A DNA stretch of 24,825 nucleotides from contig JADKKC010000051.1 of assembly GCA_016720685.1 (NCBI GenBank), positions 1 through 24,825 of the forward strand. The letters run 5' to 3'. Positions 15,109 through 22,736 of this stretch are shown in pieces. Made by a program: the position numbers and the translations under genes. A model generated the notes under the pieces. It did not search any database and had not been told where the DNA came from. It was given only the letters and a program-made list of their open reading frames with translations. Within the stretch, counting starts at the first letter, position 1, and every line of letters starts with the position of its first letter. The stretch comes from Zoogloea sp. (GTDB lineage: Bacteria; Pseudomonadota; Gammaproteobacteria; Burkholderiales; Rhodocyclaceae).

Positions 15109-15758
15109 CCTGCCACCCCGATCCCCGGCTCGACCACAAGCGCTTCGTGCTCGCCGACGACCACGCCATCGTGCGCATGGGTTTCCGCCTGCTCCTCGAA
15201 GGCGTCGGCGCCTCTGTGCTGGCCGAAGCCGACAGCGGCGAAGCCGCCCAGCGCCTCGTGGCCGAACTCGAACCCGACGTGCTGATGATGGATCTGTCGA
15301 TGCCCGGCTGCGGCGGCCTCGCGGCGCTGGAGCGCATCCTCGCCCGACAACCCGCCACCCGCGTGCTGATCGCCTCGGCCCACAGCGACCCCCTCACCGC
15401 CGAACGCGCCATCCGGGCCGGCGCCACCGGCTACCTGTGCAAACGCAGCGCGCCGGACGAACTGCTTCGCGCCGCCAGCCTGGTTGCCGCCGGCCAGCGC
15501 TACCTCGACCCCGACATCGCCGCCCAACTGCACCGCGCCGACCGCCCCGAACACCCGGCCGAAGCCCTCACCGACAAGGAATTCCACGTTTTCCTGCAGC
15601 TCGCCCAGGGCCACTCGGTGGCCGAAGTGGCCGACCGCTTCCACCTCAGCCCCAACACCGTGGGCACCCACCTTTACCGCATCAAGCAAAAACTCGGCAT
15701 CCAGAACATGGCCGAACTGGCGATGGCCGCCGTGCGTGCCGGCGTGATCGAAGTTTAA
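15105..15758 (+). CDS. LuxR/NarL-family response regulator
   Basis: 217 residues, ATG overlapping the kinase stop. The receiver domain has acidic residues Asp18-Asp19, phospho-acceptor Asp63 (MMDLSMPG), switch Ser in LIASAHSD and Lys in GYLCKRSAPDEL. The C-terminal LuxR helix-turn-helix is at about 152-205 (LTDKEFHVFLQLAQG, VAEVADRFHLSPNTVGTHL, IKQKLGI). It has no AAA+ domain, so it cannot itself activate the sigma-54 promoters of this island. It may control quinoprotein, PQQ or cytochrome genes elsewhere, as AgmR/ExaE/PedR-type regulators do. It is the last gene of the operon. Confidence 0.93.
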   Translation: MTCHPDPRLDHKRFVLADDHAIVRMGFRLLLEGVGASVLAEADSGEAAQRLVAELEPDVLMMDLSMPGCGGLAALERILARQPATRVLIASAHSDPLTAERAIRAGATGYLCKRSAPDELLRAASLVAAGQRYLDPDIAAQLHRADRPEHPAEALTDKEFHVFLQLAQGHSVAEVADRFHLSPNTVGTHLYRIKQKLGIQNMAELAMAAVRAGVIEV

Positions 15759-15996
15759 GAAGCTCAAACGAAGCGCCAGGAAATCGCTCCGCGCCGTCGG
15801 CCGACCCGGCCACGCACCCGACGACTCGTGCCCTGATTGTGGCACCACCCTTCCATCTGCCTCCAGAAACGGCCGTCGCGTCTTTTCGCACAATCGGGAT
15901 GAGCAGGTACGCACTCGCCGTTGACCGCCCTTGAGCGCTCACCCCCCCCGATAAATGCGCTACGCTGATCAGGCAAACCACGAATCGGATCACGGA

Positions 15997-17001
15997 ATGG
16001 AAACGCCTCACAACCGGGTCAGCACAAGCTCCTACCTCCTGACCGCCGCAGGCATCCTGGTCATCCTTGGCTTTCACCTGCTGGGCGCGCTGTTTGCCGG
16101 CGTCCTGGTTTTCATGCTGATCCACCTGGCTCAACCGCTGGTCGGCCGGCATGTGGCGGGGCAACGGGGCAAGCTGATGCTGACCGCTGTGCTGGCCATT
16201 CTCGTTGTCGCCGCCATGATCGGGCTGGGCTTGTGGGTCAGCTCGATCATGCACAGAGGCGGCGAGCTCGACGCCATGTGGGAGAAGATCGCCGAAACCC
16301 TCGAAAGCGCCAACGGCGTCCTGCCACCCTGGCTGCTCGGCAATCTTCCCAGCAAGGGCCCGGAGGTCAAGACCGAGGCCGTGCACTGGCTGCGGGAGCA
16401 CGCTCCGGAACTGCGCCTCCTGGGCAAGGAAGCCGGCATCGCCGCCGCCCACATCGTCATCGGCATGATCATCGGCGCGTTGGTGGCCGTGCAGGAGCTG
16501 GCCGCGCCAAACGAACGCAAACCCCTCGCCCGCGCCCTGATCGCCCGGCTGCAGGCCTTCTACAACGCCTTCCGCCGGGTGTTTGTCGCCCAGGCCAAGA
16601 TCGCCTCGATCAACGCCTTCTTCACCGGCCTGTACATCCTTGGCCTGCTGCCGGCGTTGGGCATTCACCTGCCCTTCGGCAAGACAATGATTCTGATCAC
16701 CGCCCTCGTCGGCTTGCTCCCGGTCGTCGGCAATCTCATTTCCAACTCGATCATCGTGCTCATCGGCCTGTCCGTCTCGCCCTACGCCGCGGCGCTGTCG
16801 CTGCTCTTTCTGGTGTCGCTCCACAAGGCCGAATATTTTCTCAACGCCCGTATCGTCGGCGGCGAGATCAATGCCAAGGCCTGGGAAATCCTGATCGCGA
16901 TGGTGGTGATGGAAGCGCTCTTCGGCTTCGGCGGCGTGGCCCTCGCGCCGGTGATCTACGCCTGGATCAAAGCCGAACTGAAGGCCGCGGACCTGATTTG
17001 A
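15997..17001 (+). CDS. AI-2E family transporter (PerM/YhhT type)
   Basis: 334 residues from ATG 15997 (GGAT about 7 bases upstream); an in-frame ATG at 15955 would add 14 polar residues. Hydrophobic segments are placed as in the family: two N-terminal helices (SSYLLTAAGILVILGFHLLGALFAGVL, split here by a turn), one near residues 65-85, a central soluble part with amphipathic helices, then four or five helices with the conserved IASINAFFTGLYILGLL...LPFGKTMILITALVGLLPVVGNLISN. An inner-membrane permease of uncertain substrate; some relatives are Na+/H+ antiporters. It is alone on its strand and convergent with the MaoC gene. Confidence 0.9.
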   Translation: METPHNRVSTSSYLLTAAGILVILGFHLLGALFAGVLVFMLIHLAQPLVGRHVAGQRGKLMLTAVLAILVVAAMIGLGLWVSSIMHRGGELDAMWEKIAETLESANGVLPPWLLGNLPSKGPEVKTEAVHWLREHAPELRLLGKEAGIAAAHIVIGMIIGALVAVQELAAPNERKPLARALIARLQAFYNAFRRVFVAQAKIASINAFFTGLYILGLLPALGIHLPFGKTMILITALVGLLPVVGNLISNSIIVLIGLSVSPYAAALSLLFLVSLHKAEYFLNARIVGGEINAKAWEILIAMVVMEALFGFGGVALAPVIYAWIKAELKAADLI

Positions 17002-17075
17002 TGCGTCGGCCAGCGGCCCTCCGTAAAGACGATGGATTCGGCCGCGCAAGCCACACCCCTACTTTTTCCAGGCGC

Positions 17076-17100
17076 AAAAAAAGGGGCCGGCGGCCCCCTT
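17076..17100 (-). terminator. Rho-independent terminator of the MaoC gene
   Basis: On the minus strand a GGGGCC - GCC - GGCCCC hairpin is followed by T7 (A7 at 17076-17082 on the plus strand), about 26 bases after the MaoC stop codon. There is no T tract on the plus-strand side, so it acts in one direction. Confidence 0.88.
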
Positions 17101-17125
17101 CGTGCTTACCTGCAGCGACTGACGA

Positions 17126-17572
17126 TCAGCGGGCGGGCACCATGATGTCGGCTTCGCCTTCGAGCACAACCTTGCCGCGAACGGTACAGATGGTGTCGAA
17201 CTTGGCCTTGCGCTTTTCGGCGTTGAGTTCCTTGATGGTGCAGCGGGCCACCACGGTATCGCCAATCTTGACCGGAGCCTTGAACTTGAGGGTCTGGGCC
17301 AGATAGATGGCGCCAGGGCCGGGCAGCTTGGTGCCCAGCACGGTGGAGATGAAACCGGCCGACAGCATGCCGTGGGCAATCCGGCCACCGAACATCGTGG
17401 AGGCAGCCAGCTCTTCGTTGACGTGCACCGGGTTGTAGTCACCCGAAACGCCGGCAAACATCAGGATGTCCGCTTCGGTCACGGTGCGGGCATACACGGC
17501 GCTCTGGCCGACGGACAGCTCTTCAAACTTGTAGCCGTAAAACTCTTCGAAATTATTGGTCTGTTCGCTCAT
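17126..17572 (-). CDS. MaoC-family (R)-specific enoyl-CoA hydratase (PhaJ-like)
   Basis: 148 residues. ATG 17572 was chosen over ATG 17590 because AGGGA lies 8 bases upstream. It has the hot-dog fold signature of (R)-hydratases: SGDYNPVHVNEELAASTMFGGRIAHGMLSAG, with the catalytic pair Asp45 and His50, then FKAPVKIGDTVVARCTI. It converts trans-2-enoyl-CoA to (R)-3-hydroxyacyl-CoA, linking fatty-acid oxidation to polyhydroxyalkanoate supply. No polymer synthase gene is near, so that link is inferred. Transcribed alone, with its own terminator. Length fits PhaJ-type proteins (about 135-160). Confidence 0.9.
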   Translation of the reverse strand: MSEQTNNFEEFYGYKFEELSVGQSAVYARTVTEADILMFAGVSGDYNPVHVNEELAASTMFGGRIAHGMLSAGFISTVLGTKLPGPGAIYLAQTLKFKAPVKIGDTVVARCTIKELNAEKRKAKFDTICTVRGKVVLEGEADIMVPAR

Positions 17573-17785
17573 TACTGTTTCCCTTTTCATGCGTGTTGGT
17601 AGTCAGAAACCCGAGGCGTCCCAGGGCCGAAACGCTGCCGGCATTGAACGCCTGTACAGCATACCGCAAACCCGTGACAGGTGATTCGATCGGCGGGCCG
17701 CGCAGCCCGCGGGCCGGCGAAGTTCCCGTCGGAACACCCCGGTCGGCTAGAATCGGCGCTGCCCATCCACGCGAGTCCCCATTCC

Positions 17786-18070
17786 ATGCACGCACCCGAT
17801 CAGGCCGAGATCGATCGCTTCCTGAAAGGCGTCGATATTCCCGCCTGTCCGGCAATCCTCAGCCGTCTGCAAAAAAAGATCGCCTCGTCCAGCATCTCCC
17901 TGGCGAGCCTCGGAAGCATCCTGGGTGACGACGTCGGCAGCTTCACGCGCATGAGCGAAGATTCCATCTGGCAACGCGGACGCGAGCCTGTCATGGCCCA
18001 CCTGGACATCAGCGGGAACGATCTTTTCGACCTCCGCGAAACGGCCTTCGAAACCCTCGAACACATGTAG
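17786..18070 (+). CDS. Short protein with HDOD-like start (possible remnant)
   Basis: 94 residues. Residues 10-50 (FLKGVDIPACPAILSRL, then SSSISLASLGSILGDDVG) resemble the first two helices of HDOD domains, where (L/I)P..P.i...l and ...l..iI..D are conserved. A full HDOD domain needs about 200 residues, and the second half here (MSEDSIWQRG...DISGNDLFDLRETAF) does not continue the family. It could be a truncated HDOD gene or an independent small protein. The ribosome site is poor. It ends 15 bases before the Nnr gene and may be cotranscribed with it. Confidence 0.6.
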   Translation: MHAPDQAEIDRFLKGVDIPACPAILSRLQKKIASSSISLASLGSILGDDVGSFTRMSEDSIWQRGREPVMAHLDISGNDLFDLRETAFETLEHM

Positions 18071-18085
18071 CCCACCACACGCCCG

Positions 18086-19600
18086 ATGCCCACCGCCATG
18101 TTCGCTCCGTCCCGCCCGATCTACCCCGTCGCCGGAATCCGCGACATCGAAGCCCAGGCCCTGCCCGGCGCCGTCCCCCCGCTGATGGAGCGCGCCGGAG
18201 CCGCCGCTGCGGCACTGGCCCTGCGCCTCCTGTTCGATCGCCCGGGAGCGGCGCTCGTCGCCTGCGGCCCCGGCAACAATGGCGGCGACGGCTTCGTGCT
18301 CGCCCGTCACCTGCGGCAAGCCGGGCTCTCGGTACATGTGGCCTTCGCCGGGGATCCGGCCCGCCTGCCGGCCGACGCCGCGGCCGCCCGCATCGCGTGG
18401 CTGAAACAGGGCGGCAGCACAACGCCCGACCTGCCGCCGCCCCCGTCGGGCGGCTGGGCACTGGTCGCCGACGCCCTGTTCGGCATCGGCCTGCAGCGCC
18501 CCCTCGAAGGTCTCTACGCCGCCTGGATCGACGCTCTGAACGCCCAGACCTGCCCGCGCCTGGCACTGGACATTCCGAGCGGCCTCGACGCCGACACCGG
18601 CCAGCACGTCGGCCCCTGCTTTGAAGCCAGCCACACGATCACCTTCATCGCCCTCAAGCCCGGCCTGCTCACCCTCGACGGCCCCGACCTGTGCGGCGAA
18701 ATACTGGTCGACAACATCGACCTCGAACCCGAAGAACACCACCCGGCCCCCGGCCGCGAAATCACCCCGGCCCTCTTCACCGAACGCCTGCACCCCCGCC
18801 GCAGCAACAGCCACAAGGGCAGCTACGGCGATGCGGCGCTGATCGGCGGCGCCCCGGGCATGATCGGCGCCGCCGTGCTCGCCGGCCGGGCGGCGGCCTA
18901 CCTGGGCGCCGGACGCGTGCTGATCGGGCTGCTCGACCCCACCGCGCTGCCCGTGGACATCCTGCGCCCCGAGCTGATGTTTCGCCGCGCACCCGAGCTG
19001 CTGGCCGAAACCGGAATCGGCGCCTTCGCGGTCGGCCCCGGCCTCGGGCAGTCCGACACCGCGATGGCGCTGGTCGGCACCGCGATCGGCAAACCCCAGC
19101 CCCTCGTCCTCGACGCCGACGCCCTCAACCTCGTCGCCCGCGAACCCGTGCTGCAAAACGCCCTCGCCGCGCGCCAAAGCCCGACCCTCCTCACCCCCCA
19201 CCCGGCCGAAGCCGCCCGCCTGCTCGCCTGCACCACGAGCGACATCCAGGCCGACCGCGTCGCCGCCGCCTGCAGGCTGGCCACACGATTCAAGGCCTGG
19301 GTGGTGCTCAAGGGCTGCGGCAGCATCGTTGCCGGCCCGGACGGGCAATGGTGGATCAACACCAGCGGCAACCCCGCAATGGCCACCGCCGGCATGGGCG
19401 ACGTGCTCACCGGCCTGATCACCGCCCTCCTCGCCCGCGGCTGGAGCGCCCGGGACGCTCTCCTGGCCGGCGTACACCTCCACGGCCTCGCCGGCGACCA
19501 CATCTGTGCCGCCCACGGCATCGACAGCGGCCTGCTCGCCGACGAACTCGCCCCGTCGGCCCGCCACTGCTTCAACGCCTGGATTCACCCGACAACATAA
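18086..19600 (+). CDS. nnr: Bifunctional NAD(P)HX epimerase / ADP-dependent NAD(P)HX dehydratase
   Basis: 504 residues, the normal length of bacterial two-domain Nnr. The N-terminal YjeF_N epimerase domain (1-~215) has ACGPGNNGGDGFVLARHL and ALDIPSGLDADTG. The C-terminal ribokinase-like dehydratase (about 230-504) has RSNSHKGSYGDAALIGGAPGMIGAAVLA, VLDADALNLVA, LTPHPAEAARLL and the nucleotide-binding GNPAMATAGMGDVLTGLI. It repairs hydrated NADH/NADPH. The start could be ATG 18086 or 18098; neither has a clear Shine-Dalgarno. The tRNA-Val promoter begins 13 bases after the stop. Confidence 0.95.
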   Translation: MPTAMFAPSRPIYPVAGIRDIEAQALPGAVPPLMERAGAAAAALALRLLFDRPGAALVACGPGNNGGDGFVLARHLRQAGLSVHVAFAGDPARLPADAAAARIAWLKQGGSTTPDLPPPPSGGWALVADALFGIGLQRPLEGLYAAWIDALNAQTCPRLALDIPSGLDADTGQHVGPCFEASHTITFIALKPGLLTLDGPDLCGEILVDNIDLEPEEHHPAPGREITPALFTERLHPRRSNSHKGSYGDAALIGGAPGMIGAAVLAGRAAAYLGAGRVLIGLLDPTALPVDILRPELMFRRAPELLAETGIGAFAVGPGLGQSDTAMALVGTAIGKPQPLVLDADALNLVAREPVLQNALAARQSPTLLTPHPAEAARLLACTTSDIQADRVAAACRLATRFKAWVVLKGCGSIVAGPDGQWWINTSGNPAMATAGMGDVLTGLITALLARGWSARDALLAGVHLHGLAGDHICAAHGIDSGLLADELAPSARHCFNAWIHPTT

Positions 19601-19613
19601 AAACAGGAACAGG

Positions 19614-19642
19614 TTGACGACCCCTGATCGCCTGCCTATAAT
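19614..19642 (+). promoter_or_regulatory. Sigma-70 promoter of tRNA-Val
   Basis: TTGACG (19614-19619), a 17-base spacer and perfect TATAAT (19637-19642). The following GCGCGC is a GC-rich discriminator typical of stable-RNA promoters under stringent control. The tRNA begins 18 bases after the -10 box. Confidence 0.9.
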
Positions 19643-19659
19643 GCGCGCTCTCACCTACC

Positions 19660-19734
19660 GGGCGGTTAACTCAGCGGTAGAGTGCCACCTTCACACGGTG
19701 GAAGCCACTGGTTCGATCCCAGTACCGCCCACCA
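19660..19734 (+). tRNA. tRNA-Val (anticodon CAC)
   Basis: 75 bases with encoded CCA. The acceptor stem GGGCGGT (19660-19666) pairs with ACCGCCC (19724-19730). The anticodon stem CCACC/GGTGG encloses loop TTCACAC, giving anticodon CAC at 19692-19694, which reads GTG. The T arm contains GGTTCGATCCC. It has a near-consensus promoter upstream and a hairpin terminator 62 bases downstream. Confidence 0.97.
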
Positions 19735-19795
19735 GATATAACGTAGCGTTTTCAGTAATTTGACTAACGATACGAGTCAAGCAGCACAAGAATAC

Positions 19796-19818
19796 AGGCG
19801 CCTCCAGGCGCCTTTATT
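19796..19818 (+). terminator. Terminator of tRNA-Val
   Basis: AGGCGCCT - CC - AGGCGCCT followed by TTATT. The eight-base arms are themselves palindromic, so they also form a direct repeat. The T tract is short. Confidence 0.7.
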
Positions 19819-19850
19819 CATTTAAAGCGGCACATCAATAACAAGGCGCA

Positions 19851-19889
19851 AAAGGAACCCGAGGGTTGGAACCCGAGGGTTCCTTTTTT
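19851..19889 (+). terminator. Second strong terminator built from two palindromic 14-base repeats
   Basis: AAAGGAACCC (19851-19860) pairs with GGGTTCCTTT (19877-19886), followed by more T (six in all). The interior consists of two tandem copies of GGAACCCGAGGGTT (19854-19867, 19868-19881), each able to fold alone. It insulates the cytochrome gene starting at 19982. Confidence 0.85.
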
Positions 19890-19981
19890 GTTGGCTTGCG
19901 TCGCAACAACACCGGCCATTCAAGCGCACTGGAAGATTCTGGTAATTTCCCGTTGCGGATCGAAACAACGAGGAGAGACAC

Positions 19982-20584
19982 ATGAAAGAGGGATTCTTCG
20001 CCGCCAGCCTGGCCTTCGCGTTGGGCTTGCCCCTTGCAGCCCAGGCGGCCGACCTGCAGCGAGCCGAGGAGATCGTCGGGGGGCGCTGCTTTCTGTGCCA
20101 CGGCATGGAAGGCGAAGCGGCATCGGCGCTCTACCCGCGTCTGGCCGGCCAGAATGCCGACTACATCGCCAGGCAGCTTGGCGACTTCAAGAGCGGCAGG
20201 CGCAAGAGCGAAACGATGGCCGGCATGGTCGACGAGCTGACACCGGAAGAGATGAAATCCCTTGGCGCCTTCTTCCAGAAAAAGCCGGCAACCCGCAGCG
20301 AAGCGGGCGACGCGGATCTGGCCGGTGTCGGGCGCTACATCTTCGTCAAGGGCAACCCGTTTTCCGGCGTGGCGGCCTGCGTCTCGTGCCACGGCACCAA
20401 GGGCCACGGCACGCCACAATTGCCCCGCCTTGCCGGCCAGCAGCCGCTCTACCTCGAGAACCAGCTCAAGCAGTTCAACACCCGCGAGCGCAACAACGAC
20501 AATGCGGTGATGCACTCCATCGCCGCGAAGCTGACCGAACTCGAGGTGAAGGCCGTGTCCAGCTACCTCTCCACGCTGGAGTAA
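19982..20584 (+). CDS. Diheme cytochrome c4-like protein
   Basis: 200 residues with strong GAGGAG ribosome site and a signal peptide (1-22, AQA-A). Two c-type heme sites, CFLCH (36-40) and CVSCH (133-137), each open a cytochrome c domain. Candidate axial Met residues lie in the second half of each domain (SETMAGM near 77-82; NAVMHSIA). The repeated pattern YPRLAGQNADYIARQL / LPRLAGQQPLYLENQL is typical of the c4 family. It is a periplasmic or membrane-attached electron carrier, usually to terminal oxidases. It converges with fccB (22 bases between stops) and may accept electrons from that flavocytochrome, but this is inference from position. Confidence 0.92.
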   Translation: MKEGFFAASLAFALGLPLAAQAADLQRAEEIVGGRCFLCHGMEGEAASALYPRLAGQNADYIARQLGDFKSGRRKSETMAGMVDELTPEEMKSLGAFFQKKPATRSEAGDADLAGVGRYIFVKGNPFSGVAACVSCHGTKGHGTPQLPRLAGQQPLYLENQLKQFNTRERNNDNAVMHSIAAKLTELEVKAVSSYLSTLE

Positions 20585-20606
20585 TCCAGGCCGGAGGCGC
20601 GCAAAC

Positions 20607-21875
20607 TCAAACCAGCATGTCGGCCCAGATGTTCTTCGCCCAGGCCATCGCGTACTTGGCTTCCAGCTCGTTGGCTGCGGCGGAAACACCTCCCGAGCCC
20701 GGCACCGGCAAAACCACTTTCTTCGCCGCGTCGTACTGGTGTATTGAGCTGACGTGGATGACGTTTTGCGAATCCACGAAGCTGTAGCAGGTGTTCATCA
20801 GCACCGGCTCCGGGTTCGGCGCTTCGCCCGCCAGCAGGTTGAGGATGGCTGCCGCCGCAATCTTGGCGTGCTGGTTGGCGATGTGGCCCGATTTGGGCAT
20901 CGTCGGCGCCGGGAAGATGGCGTCGCCAATGACGTGCACACCCGGCGTATTCACCGACTCGAAGCTCAGCCAGTCGATATCCACCCAGCGCTTGTTGACG
21001 AGCTTCAGGCCCGAGCTTGCCGCGATGTCGCCGGCGCGCTGGGGCGGCACAACGTTGAGCACGTCGGCTTTCACCTTGTCGAATTCGAGAATCGCCGTGC
21101 GGCTGGCGGCATCCACTTCGCGCAGTTCGCTGTTCGGGCGGTATTCGAGAATGCCTGCATACTTTTCAAAAGCCGTGGTGAACAAGGCCTTCTTGGAGGT
21201 GATTTCCTCGTTGGCGTCGAGCACCAGCACCTTGGATTTCGGCTTGCTCTTCTTGAGGTAGCTGGCCACCAGGCAGGCGCGCTCGTAGGGCCCCGGCGGG
21301 CAGCGGTAAGGCGCCCTGGGAATCGTCAGCGCATAGACGCCGCCGTCCGGCATGTCTTCGAGCTGCTTTCTCAGGGCCACCGTCTGGGCGCCGGCTTTCC
21401 AGGCGTGGAGCACCCTGCTGCGGGACGCTTCGCTCTCGAGGCCGGGAAGCTGCTCGAACATGAAATCCACGCCTGGCGAGAGCACCAGCCGGTCGTAGCC
21501 GAGTTCGCCGCCGCTGGCCAGCCGGAGCTTGCGGGCCGCCGCATCCACGGCGATCACGCTGTCCTGCACCACCTTCACACCCCATGTATCACGAAGGCCC
21601 GCGTAGCTCATGGTGATGTCGGCCATCTGTTTGTCGCCGCCGATCACAAGGTTGGAAATCGGGCAGGAGATGAACTGCGGATTGCGCTCGACGAGGGTGA
21701 CATCGACCCCCTTCTGGCTCCACATGCGCAGATATTTGGCCGCCGTGGCGCCGCCGTAGCCGCCGCCCACCACCACCACGTGCCCGCGCGGGCGCGAGCC
21801 CATCGCGCAGCCCGGCAATGCCACCCCGGCGCCGGCACGGGCGGCTGTTTTCAGGAAATCGCGTCGATTCTGCAT
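20607..21875 (-). CDS. fccB: FccB-like flavoprotein subunit of flavocytochrome c
   Basis: 422 residues. An N-terminal RRDFLK and hydrophobic stretch ending near PGCA suggest a Tat signal. FAD-binding VVVVGGGYGGATAAKYL is at 33-49. Cys71 (SCPISNLVIGGDK) matches the residue that holds FAD covalently in Allochromatium FccB, and Cys192 (YRCPPGPYERA) matches the first redox cysteine. The partner cysteine, in a GWCPVD context in that protein as I recall it, is here KRWVDI (Val298), so the active-site disulfide seems absent. Also present: NVVPPQRAGDIA, HVIGDA, MPKSGHIANQHAK. Family role: periplasmic sulfide:cytochrome c reduction; the missing cysteine leaves the substrate open. Starts 14 bases after fccA. 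Confidence 0.88.
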   Translation of the reverse strand: MQNRRDFLKTAARAGAGVALPGCAMGSRPRGHVVVVGGGYGGATAAKYLRMWSQKGVDVTLVERNPQFISCPISNLVIGGDKQMADITMSYAGLRDTWGVKVVQDSVIAVDAAARKLRLASGGELGYDRLVLSPGVDFMFEQLPGLESEASRSRVLHAWKAGAQTVALRKQLEDMPDGGVYALTIPRAPYRCPPGPYERACLVASYLKKSKPKSKVLVLDANEEITSKKALFTTAFEKYAGILEYRPNSELREVDAASRTAILEFDKVKADVLNVVPPQRAGDIAASSGLKLVNKRWVDIDWLSFESVNTPGVHVIGDAIFPAPTMPKSGHIANQHAKIAAAAILNLLAGEAPNPEPVLMNTCYSFVDSQNVIHVSSIHQYDAAKKVVLPVPGSGGVSAAANELEAKYAMAWAKNIWADMLV

Positions 21876-21889
21876 GGTCGCGCCCCCGC

Positions 21890-22204
21890 TCACTTGCGGG
21901 CGGCAAAGTACGCCGCAATCAGTTCGAGTTGGGCTTCGGTGTAACCCCTGGAGATCTGGTGCATGATCGTCGCGGGCCTGGCGCCGGAGCGGAAGTCGCG
22001 CAGCTTCTGCATGAGCGTGTCCTTGTCGGTGCCGGCAAGGCCTGCGCTGCCCGAGCCCGCAACACTGCGACCGTCGGTGCCATGACAGTTGGCGCAGGTG
22101 GCGGCCAGGTTGCGCGCGAGGTTCAGGTCCGGCGGGCCCGCGGCCCACACCGTGCCCAGCGTACCGGCAAGGCCGAGCGCGGCCGCCCATCGAAGCAGTT
22201 TCAT
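21890..22204 (-). CDS. fccA: Monoheme cytochrome c subunit of flavocytochrome c (FccA-like)
   Basis: 104 residues with strong AGGAG ribosome site and signal peptide (1-21). One heme site, CANCH (37-41), and the axial Met in ARPATIMHQISRGYTEAQLELIAAYF. Small single-heme FccA subunits are known besides the diheme Allochromatium type. It is directly upstream of the FAD subunit and should carry its electrons out. Confidence 0.88.
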   Translation of the reverse strand: MKLLRWAAALGLAGTLGTVWAAGPPDLNLARNLAATCANCHGTDGRSVAGSGSAGLAGTDKDTLMQKLRDFRSGARPATIMHQISRGYTEAQLELIAAYFAARK

Positions 22205-22269
22205 TCCCGTCTCCTCCTTTATCAGATCGCTGCAAAAAGAGAGCGCTTCAGGGCGCGCCCCCGAGCCAG

Positions 22270-22569
22270 TCACTTGAACTGGTAATAGCGATGATTCAGC
22301 CAGGCCACGACATGCTCCTCGTCCTCGGGGAGCCAGCCGGTCTTGAATTGCGTGCTGCAAAAATGCACCTGGGACGCGAGCTGAGCCAGTGTTTTAAGCT
22401 TTCGATCCGCACGCGTGTAGAGCTTTGAACCATCGCCACCCACCAGGCGCTGGTGGCAGGCCGCACAGTTTTTCGCGGTGGCCAATTTTTCACCGACGGC
22501 AGGATCGCCGGCCCAGGCAGCGCCGCCAGCCAGGGTGGCCGTCAGCAGGATCAGGATTCTGGCATTCAT
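22270..22569 (-). CDS. Small c-type cytochrome upstream of fccAB
   Basis: 99 residues: signal peptide (1-20, AWA-G) and one heme site, CAACH (35-39). After the heme site the chain lacks an obvious axial Met; instead it has HFCSTQFKTGWLPEDEEHVVAWLN with an extra Cys. Heme ligation may be unusual, or the family may resemble the oxygen-binding SHP type; I am not sure. It lies 65 bases upstream of fccA on the same strand and is probably the first gene of that operon. Confidence 0.82.
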   Translation of the reverse strand: MNARILILLTATLAGGAAWAGDPAVGEKLATAKNCAACHQRLVGGDGSKLYTRADRKLKTLAQLASQVHFCSTQFKTGWLPEDEEHVVAWLNHRYYQFK

Positions 22570-22736
22570 GGTCGGCCTCTTGCGGTGGATTGAAATCGAA
22601 CGAGTCTCACGGAGAAAGTATGAAACATTCTGCAGCCGGCGCCATGCCCGCGTTGCTCTCCCGGCGGCGCCCCCTTCCCTCCTTCCCGGACTCGGTGCAG
22701 ACTTAACCGATCCGGCCGCCACGGAAGGAGCGCATC

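Noticed and set aside
17747..19654. Minus-strand 635-residue open frame opposite nnr
   Set aside because: Shadow frame with Gly/Ala/Glu-rich composition, crossing an intergenic region and the tRNA promoter.
22620..22706. 28-codon frame with GGAGA before its ATG, upstream of the small membrane protein
   Set aside because: Reasonable ribosome site, but the peptide is short, Arg/Pro-rich and has no support from composition or context; it could be a leader peptide at most.
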